From Porpolomopsis calyptriformis (Eukaryota; Basidiomycota; Agaricomycetes; Agaricales; Hygrophoraceae), in the NCBI GenBank assembly GCA_951640195.1, contig OX621164.1:1531098-1595097 (forward strand): a stretch of DNA of 64,000 nt. The letters run 5' to 3'. Numbering within the stretch: the stretch's first letter is position 1; each line of letters begins with the position of its first letter. Both the position numbers and the translations under genes were made by a program. This document shows, piece after piece, positions 36,219-50,027 of the stretch. The notes beneath the pieces are model-generated. The model saw nothing but the letters and a program-made list of their open reading frames with translations, was not told the DNA's origin and did not search any database.

Positions 36219-39200
36219 ATGCCTTTCTCCTATTGGTCTTCTACCCTCTCTCCTCCTCTCCTCAACCCACAGCCATCCACCTCTCAATCTCCTTCTATCC
36301 CTCCTCCTTCTCCTCCTTCTCCTTCCTCCCCTTCCTCCCCACCCTCTTGTCTCGACCGCGACTCTGTCTTCTTCCGTGTCCTCACCGCAATCGCCCATCG
36401 TCGTCGCCGCCCTCCTCCTCCTTCCCTTCCACTTTCAGACCAAGAAGGAACCACTCCCTTCGTCGTAGATTGGTCTCGGAGATCCATCACCCCAGACAGC
36501 TCCGACAGCTCAGATGAAGAGGACTCCCCAGCTGAATACCCTCCATCTTACTACGATAACATGAAGCACACCATCTACAAACCCCATGGTAACTGGGCCT
36601 GGGCTGATGGCCTGTCCATCGACGATTCCAAGATTGCCACACATTTATCCAGTCAGTGCCTTTCCTCATTTTCCTCTTCGCTACAACCTCACAATCCAAT
36701 CCAAGGTGGAAGATTTTGTTCGGCCGACATCAGAAAGGGTATTTTAGGTGGTCGTCCCATTACCTACGTTAGCAAATCGTCAGTTTTTTTTTTCACACCC
36801 CAAACCCTCTTCAGCCACTCATTTTTTTTACTGTAGATGGCAAACTCGAGGGCAACACAGATGGCTCGGGTTTCATTCAGAGGTATCTCGTCATCAATTT
36901 CGTCTTTCGTCTCATCTAATCTCCTTCACACTAGCTTGCGCTTTACAAGTCTGAGCAACACCTCAAACCTCTGCAAGGCACTCTCGTTCCATCCGTTATT
37001 GGCGTCTACGTCAGGCCTGGCGAGATAAGTATCGCTATGGAACCTCCCCATCATTCCTTCTGGGTAGAAGCATCCTCAGACATGCCCGATGTCCTCAAAG
37101 AACGTTGCATTGCCGCTTTCGAAAAACTTCACGTCAGACAAATCCTTCATGACGATGTCGAGTTGCGCCATATGCTCATCGGTGGCGACGGTAAAGTTAC
37201 CATCATCGACTTTCAAGGCAGTCGTTCTTTGGTCCCAAATCCCGACGTTAAGCTCGAGCGCGCCCTGCCAGAAGAATTCAGGATGGAGATGAGGAAAGTG
37301 AAAGTTAAACTGAATTATCGGAATGCCAGGGAGCAGGAATCGCGAAAAATGGAAGCCCAGGAGAAACGGGTCAAAAGGAACAAGTCCAGATGGCGTATGC
37401 GAGAGCGGAAGGCTCGCGGAGAACAACATGGTCCCGTGTCCGATGATGAGGCAGATCCACCAGAAGACCGGATCGACCCACCAGTTGAAAGAGTAGATTG
37501 GGAGGAAAACTGGGTGAACAGTGTTGTTTCTCCTCGTCGTTTCGTCATGCCTGGCCAATCTCCTGAAGATCTCGAACGGGAAGTCCAGAAATTCTTGGCC
37601 ATCATAGAACGCATGCAGTCCAAAGACACCAACACCTCCTCTGCCTCTGGCCAAGATGCTTCTCGGTCGCTTTCGACACCACCTCCCTCCCCGCCCCACC
37701 CTCTGGTCCCTCTAGAAGCTACCCGAACTACACCATCGGCCAAACACCAAGAGGATGACGATAAGTCCTCTAGTCACGAGGAATCTTCATCCGATATACC
37801 CAGTCGAACGGCTACGTTGGAATCCAATAGCAATACCTCGAACCACATCCCTCCTCTCAATCCAGGAAATAATCTTTCTCGGCCTTCTCCCTTGTCCTCC
37901 ATTCCACCATCTATTCCTGGTGGGGACGCTGTTACGACCACAAATTCGAATTCAAGTGATCACCCTCCACCGTTGCCTTCCATTTCTCATCTGCCTCCGA
38001 CTAGCGGGAACGTGGCTACCGCGTGTGATTTGGGTGCTAGCGACTCCCCATCATCATCATCATCCACTCTCTGTGAATCTTCCACTAGTGGTAACTCAAT
38101 TGCTAGCGACCCCTCTTCGTTTTCTTCCACTCCCCCAGTAAATCATCAATCTTCTGTTAGCGAGGACACCACCACCACCACCACCACCACGCTTGACTCG
38201 AATGCGAGCGACCCCCTTTCTCCGTCGCCCCCCCTTTCTGTCGCCATTGGCGAGGCTCCGTCTCTCTCATCCAACTTGGATGCAAGCAATCTTCCAATTT
38301 CCTCCATCCTCCCCTCAAATCATCAGCCTTCCGTTTGCGAGGACGCGACTACTACGTGTGGCTCGAACGCAAACGCTATCCCTCCTCTCTCCTCCACTTC
38401 GCCCGCCATTCCTCGAGCTTCTACTAGCAAGGATGCGGCTTTTACATCCGTCTCGACTACATATGGTACTTGGACTACAAATCCTTTTCCTAGGCCGCGT
38501 AAATCGCGCTTCCCTCCAGTCAAGGCCTGTGACCATGCCTACAAGCCATACCATGGGACGCGTGGTTATTACGTTCCCCACCCTCCAACCGAGGCTATAA
38601 TGGCCGAGAACTGGGCACTGTACCTTAAACAACTGGATGCTCAACCACGCCCTGAGGGAACGGCACAGGCGGAGCACTCCGCTAGACCCGCTGTTCAAAC
38701 ACCAAATCTAAAACGTGCCAGGGAGGATACGGAAGATCCTGGAGCCAGCAATTCTCGCCCTCACCGAAAGAGGGCAAAGCATCAGACGATTCAAACAAAA
38801 CGCGGGGGGTTATCCACTCGAAAACGGAAGAGAGATGATAGCGACACTCCGGGAGTTCTTATTGCCCTGGACGACCCGCTGATGAACCTATATGCTGCTG
38901 GGCTAAGACCGGGTCACAAGAGACGGAGGTTGCATGGATCGCGGTCTCACTCCGACGATCTTCGTATCAAAACGCTGAAGAAGACCGTGATGCAGCACCA
39001 CTTTGGTCCAGGCTATAGGAGAGGCGATTCATCAGGTTCTCTTCTGCTGAGAGCAAATGCCGATCGGTTTAGCGAACTTATCGCTCGTGCCACACTGGGG
39101 GAAGAAATTCGCCCTTCGAAGATGCGGAAGCGTAAACCACTTCCTCGGTCGCCTCTTTCGAGATTCACACCCATCACCCCGACGTCACAGATTGAGGCCA

Positions 39201-39460
39201 CACATGCCGCATCCCGGGTCGGCACCACCTTACCCTTGCGAAAAAAAATAAGGTACCACTCGGTACGATCGCCATCTCCTCCCTCTTCGACTATCGCCGA
39301 ATTTGGTAGCCCTCCGCCATCATGGTCCAGATTCCCTTCACCGTCGAGCGAAGATGAGGTTGAGACACTTGTAGAACCTATGGACGTGGACGTGACAGAA
39401 CCGCCTTCGGCTCGGCCGCCTAATATTTTGATTGGCTTTTGGCGATATCTTTTCGGTTAA
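36219..39460 (+). CDS. Kinase-like domain protein with very long disordered C-terminus
   Basis: The N-terminal part is Ser/Pro-rich (36219-36600). After four short exons the protein reads LALYKSEQHLKPLQGTLVPSVIGVYV, then a catalytic-loop equivalent, HDDVELRHMLIGGDGKVTIIDFQGS (37150-37220). HDD replaces HRD and DFQ replaces DFG. This is the arrangement of the protein-kinase-like families that are expanded in Agaricomycetes (FunK-like). The N-lobe is short and lacks a clear glycine-rich loop. From residue about 350 the protein is about 650 residues of low-complexity Ser/Thr/Pro and basic sequence with several nuclear-type clusters (RPHRKRAKH, STRKRKRDD, KRRRLHGSR). About 1,000 residues in all. 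Kinase activity is uncertain because of the altered motifs. Confidence 0.75.
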
Positions 39461-39957
39461 TGTACAATATTTTTTATCTTTTATCCTGCTTGTTTTCTTT
39501 ATCTGGTTTCGGAATTCACGGGTTTTCTGATGGTCGGACACAAGTTCGTGTGGTGATTCAATTGCATCAAAAAAACAAATCAACAACAAAAGAACTTTTG
39601 CATTACTAACGACCTATTTGCAAAAACCGGAAGCAGCCGTCGAGTAGCACGTTGAGAGGACCCTGGTGCATAACATCTGATCGACGAACTCCACATGAGA
39701 GTCACAAGCGCTCAAGGCACCGGCCTATTTCTAGTGCGCCGTAGCGATGAATAAATGAATATTTTGTACTTATACTTTACAGGAAATTTCAGGACGGCCA
39801 TGAAGGAAAAAATAGAAAGGAAAGGACACGACGATGTTCGGTCGTCGAAAGAGATTGCACAGAGATTGGTGAGCAATAATGAGGTCTATGAAAACAATAT
39901 GACGTCCGGGAATGTACCGTTATGATTAATGAAGAACAGCAAATGCGCAAGTCGGCT
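39461..39957. other. Convergent intergenic region, kinase-like and RhoGEF genes
   Basis: About 500 bp holding both 3' ends. Short open frames were seen but none supportable. Plus-strand bases 39461-39600 are AT-rich, with T-runs that fit a transcription terminator. Confidence 0.4.
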
Positions 39958-42900
39958 CTATGTTTTGGATGCAGGGATATGAAGATTGATTGCTGTGATT
40001 GGAAATGTGAATCACCCATAAATCGACACAAACTTGAAGGGAACGTACCTCTAAACCAATTCAGTGCGTCAGATGGGGATGGCGTGTCAAAGTATAAGAC
40101 AGCCTTGTTATCGACCAGGCGGAGAGCTGCAACAGATCATTCGTCAATTATCTTAATTAACTTTTTTCACCGGAGGGAATCATACCATTCCCATGAACGA
40201 TACTGGCGGGCTGGGGCAATGTCTGCATCCTTAGGACAGCCCATAAATCGACGAATGACGACGGGTCTTGTCCATCGGAAGGGTCTCGACAAAGCACCAA
40301 TAAATCGTTGCACAGTATGCCAATAAGCGATCTGGGTGTCAGCTCAGGTGCCAGACAGTCCACTTGGACTGTCGAAGCGTTGCCTTGCGCGTTGATGGCT
40401 TCGAAGGACATTGTAGCCTTGCGTACAACGCGAGTTAAGAGGAGCGGTCCGTCCATTATAAGACGTCTAGATACGACAATGTTCGGATCCAACGTTAAAA
40501 GTTGAAGAGAGAGAGAGAGAGGGTGAAACCTTACCGATGCGGTTGGACCAAGGGGCTAGGGAATTTGCCTCGTATTCTAGATTGCCAATGTACAAGTTTT
40601 CGACGAGACTCTGACTCCCGTTTGCCTTCGTTCATGTTATTAGCCAATGATGATATTTCAGTCAGTGCCCTGTCCAACGGGTCATCCATAAATTCGTGTG
40701 CCGGAGGTGTGCTCCTTGAAAGCTCCTCCAACTGATATCGGTGTTAGCCACGTGCGTTGCAACGACAAAGGGTGCAGCTTACCAACAACCTATAGCGAGG
40801 TATCCGTTGGACAGGGAGGAGTAAGTATCCTTCCAAGTTCAGTTGGGAATGTCGAGGGTTCATTCGACATCGCTTCAAGTAGGACTTGATTCGTTTTCGC
40901 TGACTGGATGATAGGTTTGGTAGACCATTGCTGGCGGAAGTATCTGTAACCAAGGCAGGATTTGATACCGCCGACATGGTGAGTCCAATGCCAGCTAGCT
41001 GCGAGGTGCTAGAGGAAGGCGATTGCGAAAGCGCCGGACTTGAACTCCCAGTTGCTGGACGATCTAACATCCAGTATTTCACTCGTTGCACTGAGTTATC
41101 AAAGTTGCTGAAAAAGGTTGGTGTGAGCGATGTTTCTCTGATGAAGAAAGGACATCACCGACTTGATGTAGCTTGAATACATCTTGAGAAAAGCCGCGTG
41201 TTTGAGGAATACGTTCCCGACTGCTTTCGCGACGTCTGACGAGAGCTGGCCGTCCGTATCGGTTTCCTGCAACGCAGCAGATGGCTTCATCATAGGTGCT
41301 GCCGCAGCCTCCAACGCAGGTAAGAAACTCTCATGATGAAAGGAAAACAACGCCTCGACCCCGCTGAATACGATTTTACGTTCCGAAGCAGGAACGACAG
41401 TGTCTTTGTTGGATCCAACGCTGGTGATCAGATTAACAGGCGCCGAACCAGGCTTGATATAGATGTCCACGAGTTCTTGCAGGCCTTTGACGTAGGTACG
41501 TTCGGTTCTGCGTGATTTCAGTCAGAGATCACCATTGCAAATGATAATTTTGTACTCACTCGACAATTTCACGAACCACCATGGCTCTTTTACCCTTGTC
41601 ATCTTTGAACTTTCGCTCCTCAGATGACCCATTGCTATCTGTGGTAGCGACGCTCAATGTCTGATTCGAGGTTCCGCTTCGTAAACCTGTCATCGATTCC
41701 ATTGGCCTCAACTGGCTAGAAGGATCTGAAGTGGGCACATTCGTTGAGCTACTAAATGCCATTGATACCTCTCGCCCGGACTCCGTCGCGCGCCGCGATC
41801 TCGGTACAATGGCGTCGTCTGTCGATCCTCCGTACATGCTCATCGGGTTCGATTGCTGCGACAATCCCAAGTCGTTCATATCCTTGAGATAAGCCATCAC
41901 TGAACGAAGGGCTCTCATGTAAGCCTCCCGAGCCCGCTCTTCCTCTTTGTGTGCGTGCGGCTCGGAAGCTACAGAATCCGGACTTGGTGTTTGTTTTGCC
42001 TCGTGCCCTTCGTCTGAGCCGTTTGAGACCGTAACTCCAGACATGAATGAAGACGGATTAGGAATATTGAGTGAAGGGGTTGTGTCAAGTGGCAAAAAGC
42101 TCCTTCGCTTCGTTGCTCTCGGCGACGGGGTGGTGAGGAGACCAGGAGAAGGAGTTCTGGAAGGAACTTTAAGAGCTTCGGTCGATGGTTCGTTCTCGAG
42201 AATCGGTGGAGGCAACGAAACAACGGGGTCAGAGGAGGACAGTGCAGATGCAGAATTGGAGGAAGTGAGAGTACCCAGCGTTCCAGTGGTAGAGAACCGA
42301 ACGTCAATTTGGGGCGTTGTATTGAAGCGGATGGGCGAGGTATGCGGCTGGGAGATACTTTGCACACGAGTTTGAACGGTGGACGACCTTGACGGCGAAT
42401 CAGTTTTCATCTTGCCCATTGACATTTTCTTCAGGAAGCCCCAACGACTAGTCTTTTCCTTGCTCTCTTTGGGTGGCCGTGCCCGAACGGTGGCTTGACT
42501 CTCGTTAAAGGATCGATCGTGAATCTGGTAGCCTTCGTCTACAGGTGAAGGAGAAACCGTCGTGAAAGCACCGGAGGTTTTGACTGTGTGATGTCCAGTC
42601 TCTGAAGCACTCCCCCAGAGCGATTGTGTGAGTGGGACCCTACGCGGGGCGATGCCTAGGCTTGAAGAAGCACCCAAACTCCCGAAGCGCTTCGGATTAG
42701 GACTTTCGGCCGACGACGAGCTGAGAGAGAGCAGATTTGAGCTAGAGACCGAACCCGAGTAACGTGGTCGCGAAGGTGTCGAATTAGGTGATTCGGAGGG
42801 GGACATTATGGGCTTGGTCCCAATAGCTCTGCGTAGTTCACCAGCACTCTTCATCTTGCGTATCTCACGACCTCCGAGATAGTCCGAGTCGTCCAGGGCG

Positions 42901-44893
42901 GAGAATTGTGCCACAGATGTATTGTTCCTCATTTCGATCACCGAAGTGCCGTTTTTCCTGATCTTGTTGTGGGACTCGCGACTGGGGGTGGTGCGCGTAC
43001 GAGTCAACTTGGTAGTACCAAAGGTACCCGATAACGGGGCACTAACAGGGTTCACCCCCGAAGGTGGACGTGCGGGGGTAATCGTTTCATCTTCCTCTCC
43101 CAGCAACGGCCGAGCGTTCGCATTGGGGTTTGTACTTGGAGGATCTGATAGCTCCTCTAGGTCTGTATCCTCTTGCTCGGTGCCGTTCACGCTAGCGGAA
43201 GGTAGCGGAAACACAGGGGTGGAAAGAGGGTATACGGGGGTTGTAGGAAATTTTGCCAACAGGGGTTCTACCAATGCTTTCCACGGTCCTTGGAACGGGT
43301 TACCGTCTACATAGAGTGTTTGAAGGGATCCGAGGAGGCTAAGCCAGCTGGGGAGCGCATGCATCTTGTTCCTCCGAACGCTGAGGGTATGAAGTTTGTC
43401 GAGGTCGCTAAGTGTATCGGGGAGGGTGCCAATACCGGTAGAGTCCGCAATGAGAACGCGAAGTGAAGCGAGATCGGCAAGAAAGTCGGGAAGAACACGA
43501 AGAGGGTTTGAAGCGATATTAAGTTCTTCGAGACTGGTGCAACTAGAGAGACAAGGGGGGAGTGCACCGAGGAAATTTGCAGAGATGTCAAGAGCAAGGA
43601 GAGTGGAACAGATCTGAGGAATGGTGGAGGCCAAGAACGCAGGCATGGCATTCGGGGTGCTGGACGATCCAACCAAAAGATGAGTCGTGCCTGGAGAGAA
43701 CAAAGTTCTGTTCGGGTGTCCAAGAGGCATTATAAAATATCTCACCTGGATAAACCTGAAGCTGAACGATAGGAAGGCCGACGCCTTGTACGATCAACCC
43801 TCGACCCTCTTCTGCGATGACAACGGCAGCAGTGCGCTCTTCCTCCTTCTCCTTCTCCTTCTCCTCGTCTTCTGCGAGCCCGTGGTCTTCGTCGGTATCT
43901 TCCTCGCTCACTCCAACCTCGTCCCGTTCATCGACAGTTTGCCAACTAATGTCGTAACTAGGCTTCTCGCGCAGTTTTGGCACACCACTTTCAAAGACAC
44001 TGCCGTTACCGACGGAGGATGAGCGGGAGCGAGAGCGAAGGCTAGCTGAGTATGACTCTGACCAACGGGCCTGATCAATGGGAGCTCTAGAGTGCAAACC
44101 CAACGAAGCGGACGACGCTTGGTTGTCGCTTTCCATGAGCTGCACGACGTCATCGGAGGTTATTCCCACGCCAACGTTGGACTCGTCTTCACCGGAGACG
44201 ACGTGTATATGACCATAGTCGCCCGAGGCGAGGGCACTTCCGGAGCTGGTATAGGCGGAAGACCGGGTGGAAGCAGAAGATGAGCCTGCAGAAGAGAGTG
44301 CAGGGAGGGTAGAAGTGAGATGGTGATGCGGGGGGCGGAAAGGATAGGGATCCGGAAACTGAGAGGGGTCTGGAAGAATCCTGGACTTGGGAGAGCGTAC
44401 GAAGGAAGGAGGACTTGAGTCGGACAAAAAAGAAGAATCGCCCTCTGAAACTGAGCGAAGAAGAGGGGAATGAGCAGGAGCACGGGAGTTTGCGAAAGAT
44501 TGGAGTGGGGAATCAGTGATGGAGGATGCGGAGGGGGATCTTGTTGGATATTTGGTATCAACTCGAAGCGACCAAAGGGTGTCATCGACAGGGGGAACGG
44601 AAGGGGATGAAGTGGGTACACGGGGGCGAGCGTGGAGAGCTAAAGAGGGGGGCAAGGTCGAGGAGGGAAGGGCACGGAGATAGCCCATATCTGCAGAGGA
44701 ATTGGGGTGAGCATCAAGCAAGTGCATAAGAAGTAAGGAGAGGCCAAATATAAACTTGGCCAATAAAAAACGGAATAAATTGGAGTGAAACTTCCGCCGA
44801 GAAACGCTCACCATGATCATCCGAGTCAGAGCTGATATCGATCCATGAATTCCGGGGTTCGAGTTGGTGGAGGACGACGGTGTGTGGTTGCAT
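39958..44893 (-). CDS. LRR-DH-PH Rho guanine nucleotide exchange factor
   Basis: Start MQPHTVVLHQLEPRNSW at 44893, spliced to a long Ser-rich, acidic segment (44690-43750). Leucine-rich repeats follow at 43680-43290 (LLALDISANFLGALPPCL; LEELNIASNPLRVLPDFL; LRVLIADSTGIGTLPDTL; LHTLSVRRNKMHALPSWL). Next is about 500 residues of disordered sequence. The DH domain starts MVVREIVETERTYVKGLQELVDIYI, reconstructed across the 41550 intron, and includes CR3-like LLLPVQRIPRYRLLLEEL. The PH domain ends with DALNWFRAINLHIPASKT and the stop at 39958. Around 1,400 residues. DH-PH proteins load GTP on Rho, Rac or Cdc42. An LRR array in the same chain suggests autoinhibition or scaffold docking. Introns in the PH region join in phase. 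Confidence 0.87.
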
Positions 44894-45384
44894 GGGCGAA
44901 GAAGGAGTGCCGTTTTCGGAAGAAGGGGAGACAAGGGACGAAAGGGAGGGTGTTTTTGGTGCGAGTAGAGGACGGTGGAGAGCTGGCTCTGTCCTGGGAG
45001 AGAGGGGGGGGATGATGAGGGATGAAGGATCGGGTATGAGGAGATGGGTTTAACTCACATAATCTGATCTGGCTTGACACGGGATCAAAGTGCATCAATC
45101 CTACCGGGTGAGGCGAACGACGCGGGGCTCCTGACGGATGCCAGAGAGGACTGTGTGAGAACGCCGAAGAGGACGAGAGGAGGGAGAGAATGTGTGAAAT
45201 TTTGGAGAAAAAAAAATCTATCAGGGGAGGGGAGGATTATGTACGATTTCAAAAAATAGGCTATTTACACACCCCCTCCTCGCCGTCCTGTACGTCGTCG
45301 CCCCAATCTCTCCAAAACGTCTGGAATTCTCGAAGACGAACCGTCCGTTTGGCTTGGCCATCTCCCACCCTCGGTCTCGCCCGT
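44894..45384. other. Region upstream of the RhoGEF gene, downstream of ELP4
   Basis: About 490 bp between two minus-strand genes. It holds the RhoGEF promoter and 5' UTR and the ELP4 terminator. Plus-strand bases 45180-45260 are purine-rich. No additional gene was found. Confidence 0.4.
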
Positions 45385-46780
45385 TCAAGCCGTCCTTGCC
45401 CCAAATCCATCCCAATCCGACTGGAAAGCTACCTTCTTCTTTCGCACCCTTCCCTCTCTCTCCACCATAGGATGAATCATACTTCCACCATCTTCTTCCA
45501 TCACCACCTCCACCGCAGCCGAGGCGCCGTCCACTCTCTTCGGCACATCTCCCCCCGAAACACGCCCTCTCGTTCGTCTTTCTCCCACCCCTCCCTCAAC
45601 GTCCAGATGCAGCGTCGCGAAAACGATTCTTTTCCGCGTGCATCTGAATGCCAGATTGTTTTCCCCGCTTCCACCACGGCACCCGGCCGAAGACAGCCCA
45701 CGCAACGCCGAAAATTTGTCGCTCGGCGGTAGAATCGTGTGCGGTGCCGGTAACGAGTGGATGTCGACCAGCCCGTGATGGTTCGGGAAACTCGCCAGGA
45801 GCGCAGGGTCTGCTGGATAAATACCATCAGATCTCGCCCTCCGTGTTGGTTGATCGTACCGTTGAATGCTGATAGACTGATGGCTGCGTCCGAAACCCAT
45901 CCTAGCTTCTGTATCCAACCCGCATCGCCTGACGACCGCTGCGGAGGCAGGCAAAGACAAGCGCACGCATGCTTGTACCGCCGAAGCAGCCTTCTAAGCG
46001 AGTGCAAGAATTGCAATACATCCTGCTCGACAGATCAAACATGTTCATCCCTCAGCTGAAACACAACCGACCTGACTGTCGACATCCCCCCACTGAGGAG
46101 ACCCAAACGAAGGGATAGATATCCGTACCGGTCGGGGATCATTCTCCCCGCTCAATCTTTGTTCAATCCGACAGAGTATCTCTGAGATCGATCCCGATGT
46201 CACACCAAGACAAGTCAATTGCCCCGAATCAATAGCGGCATCAACGACATGTCTGGGTATACGACATGTCAAGTCGAGTCCCCTGCAATATTCCTCGTCC
46301 GACCTCAGGGGTGATTTTAAATTATCGATAGACATATCATAGAGCGACCACATACAGATTTGAACTTGATACCGTCGTCTGAAACCGCCCCATTTGCGCG
46401 TATCGCCAAGCAATCTTGATGTTGTCGCTAGGCAAAACCCCCTCATCCTCGTCTTCCCGTGCCTCTGGCGTGGATGTTGGGGGCAACCACATGCATTGCT
46501 GCACCAAGCCTTTAGCGTCCTCGTCGATAACACATAGATTTTGCCCGCAAGCAAGTCCTTGAGCGATAAAATACTTTTGGACCAGTTCCCCATAGAGAGT
46601 ATGCTGATCGGGAGCGATGACGAGTAAAGAGCAAGACAACGGCAAACCACCTCCCAGTATGTCATCCAGAGAGGGAATACCAGTCGATGTGAGGACAGTC
46701 AAGGATGATGACGGACACGGTCGAGTACCGACCGGCAAGCTTGCCTGTTTGGACGTCGTCTTTCGCTTGAATGAGGACAT
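45385..46780 (-). CDS. ELP4: Elongator complex subunit 4
   Basis: Four exons (46356-46780, 46072-46282, 45860-46022, 45385-45812) give 408 residues. The N-terminal RecA-like fold begins FKRKTT...GTRPCPSSSLTVLTSTGIPSLDDILGGGLPLSCSLLVIAPDQHTLYGELV. GLDLTCRIPRH and DVLQFLHSLRRLLRRYKHACACLCLP lead to GWVSDAAISLSAFN. The C-terminal part LVDIHSLPAPHTILPPSDKFSALRG...NNLAFRCTRKRIVF matches Elp4. It forms the hetero-hexameric Elp4-5-6 ring that binds tRNA, and with Elp1-3 it makes the wobble uridine (mcm5U) modification. A Walker A Lys is absent, as known for Elp4. It is divergent from IMP1 with 31 bp between starts. Confidence 0.93.
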
Positions 46781-46811
46781 GAGTCAAGCCACGGCTTGAC
46801 ATGGACCAGCC

Positions 46812-47536
46812 ATGATCAAACTCTTTCTGCTCCGCAACTTATCTTCAAGAGCTGGACAAAACACCCAGAGGACGTCCTGGACGTACTACGGAAAGCGAGC
46901 TACCTGGCGCGTCTTCCAGGTCAGTCTCAGCCAGGACCACTCGCTGACCAGCTGACATCCCGGTACCAGCTCGCGAACCTCGTCTGTCTCGCTCATTTGT
47001 TTACGGAATATGTCGGAAACATCTCTCATGTGTGTGCACGCCTGTTGTCCAGAACGCGCACTTGATCTCTCATCCGTCCTTTAGATGTCAGGTATATCCA
47101 TGCTACCAACGCTGGCCCATTCCGGCGAACTTGTGATAGAAGATATCGTGACATACCGACTGTCCCCGAACAGTCTCCGTAGGGGCGACCTCGTAACGCT
47201 AAGGTCACCCTTGGACCCGTCGCGCATCATTTGCAAACGGATCTTTGGTCTTCCGGGCGACGTGGTGTGCGTTGACCCTACTGGTGTCCACGTGTCTTCT
47301 ACGGAACATGTGGTGGTACCCAAGGGACATGTATGGATTATCGGAGACAACGCTACCCATTCGCGAGACTCGCGGCAGTATGGTCCCGTATCGATGAGCT
47401 TGATCAGAGGGAAACTGTTCGCGAGGGTGAGTGGACCGAACCGCGGCATTTCGTTCTCCAATTCTTGTTCTAGATTTGGCCTCTGAAGGACTTTACTGTC
47501 TTCCGTAACCCTACCACTTTCATCGACGAATCTTAA
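46812..47536 (+). CDS. IMP1: Mitochondrial inner membrane protease subunit 1 (S26 family)
   Basis: Four exons (46812-46919, 46970-47029, 47085-47426, 47474-47536) give 190 residues. The N-terminus MIKLFLLRNLSSRAGQNTQR looks like a mitochondrial presequence or membrane anchor. The catalytic Ser lies in GISMLPTL and the catalytic Lys in IICKRIFGLPGD, the Ser-Lys dyad of type I signal peptidases. The C-terminal GDNATHSRDSRQYGPV box matches Imp1/Imp2. Imp1 cleaves intermembrane-space sorting signals such as those of Cox2 and cytochrome b2. Imp1 and Imp2 are hard to separate by eye. Length and IIGDNATHSRDSR fit Imp1, so the symbol is tentative. Confidence 0.9.
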
Positions 47537-47609
47537 GCACCACCTCGAGAACAGGTTTATTCCTCATTACATCTACGTGACAACCCATTAGCATGTGATA
47601 CCTCGACGG

Positions 47610-48588
47610 CTACTGCGAAAGGTTCATAGAGTAGCCCCCCTGACCGTTGGGCTCGAACTTGAAATTGTCTGTTGATAAACCGAATTTGCCTGAGATACCG
47701 GGGTGGGTTGAGTGGGTGACGAGTTTGCTCGGGGAAAGCCTAACATGTCGTACCTAGAATACTGTTGCCGAGGCCTTTGAGTTTACCCAGCATCTCAGCC
47801 GTCTCCCGCTTCTGTGCTGCCTCGACGCGAGGCCTGAGATTATCCACTGACTGTCGTATTCTCCCAATCTGAGGAGAAGATGCCGGCAATATCTCGAGAA
47901 GGGTCGTGTAATCTGGGGGAGTATTTTGGGTTGCTCTGGGGATGTAAGAAAAATAAACGAACCTTCTTGGGCACTCGTCAACGATGTCCATGAGTTGATG
48001 GTTTCATTGGATGCAGCCCGTCGTTCCAATGCTTTCACGTAGTGTGGGTCATCGAACAACGCTATACATAATCAGACCGAGGTTTGCGAGGAACAGAAAT
48101 GCAAGCTGACACTGTGTGCATGCCTGGACGGCATTCTCGTGCTCATTCTATAGACAAAAGAAAAAGCAAGTTGAGATCAATTAGTCAACAGAGAACTTAC
48201 AAGTTTAACATAGCAAGCTCCGATGTTAGCATGAAGGATGGCTCGCGCTTTAGCGCATGACAAGTCCAGCTCGGTTTTGCATTCGGGAGGTTGTGCGTTT
48301 CCGCGGTCCACATGTTCTTCATTCGTTTGACCGCCTTCTTCCACGTTCCCAGCCTCAACCGTCCGTTCGTTTCGTTTCGGTAGTCGCCCCAACCCAGTTC
48401 TATACGCGCCCAGAGCTTCGTCCCATCGAGCCGAGCGGAAGTAGTCATTTCCTTCCGATTTGTGTTCCTCTGCAACGCGAAGAGATTCCTTCTCAACATG
48501 AGATAGTTATCGTATCTAGCACAGAGACTGATCGCACCCTGATCCGTCTCTCTTCGTCAATCGCGTCTTGCGTCGCTGAGGGCACCAT
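47610..48588 (-). CDS. TTC1-like tetratricopeptide repeat protein
   Basis: The start MVPSATQDAIDEERRIR is spliced through a 46-nt intron to KESLRVAEEHKSEGNDYFRSARWDEALGAYRTGLGRLPK, which is the first TPR. The exon ending ARAILHANIGACYVKL is the second. The third follows near 48050-47990 (YVKALERRAASNETINSW). The C-terminal region DYTTLLEILPASSPQIGRIRQSVDNLRPRVEAAQKRETAEMLGKLKGLGNSILGKFGLSTDNF matches the TTC1/Tpr1 signature. The gene ends at 47610. These proteins act as Hsp70/Hsp90 co-chaperone adaptors. It shares a 38-bp divergent promoter with LYS1. Confidence 0.85.
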
Positions 48589-48626
48589 CCGGGATGGCTG
48601 AGTAATCTTTTCATCCTCAACAAGCC

Positions 48627-49862
<1,236 letters not shown>

Positions 49863-50027
49863 GATGATGTGTTGCTAGCGGTACCGTTGTAGTACTCCGT
49901 ATCAAATCAATCTGGTTACCACACTTGCTGTGCCCTGCCGTCAGCATTCGGTAATTTCTTCAGTTTTCTTTCTTTTTCCTTGTCATCCTCCTCGGTCTCT
50001 TGTACGGTGCAGGTTCACCTCTTCCTC

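Noticed and set aside
37076..37699. 207-codon minus-strand frame inside the kinase-like gene
   Set aside because: It overlaps the conserved kinase-like exon in antisense and shows no family resemblance or splice signals.
38160..38200. ACC-repeat tract as a CRISPR or satellite array
   Set aside because: It is a short run of Thr codons inside the disordered tail, in frame, with no spacers.
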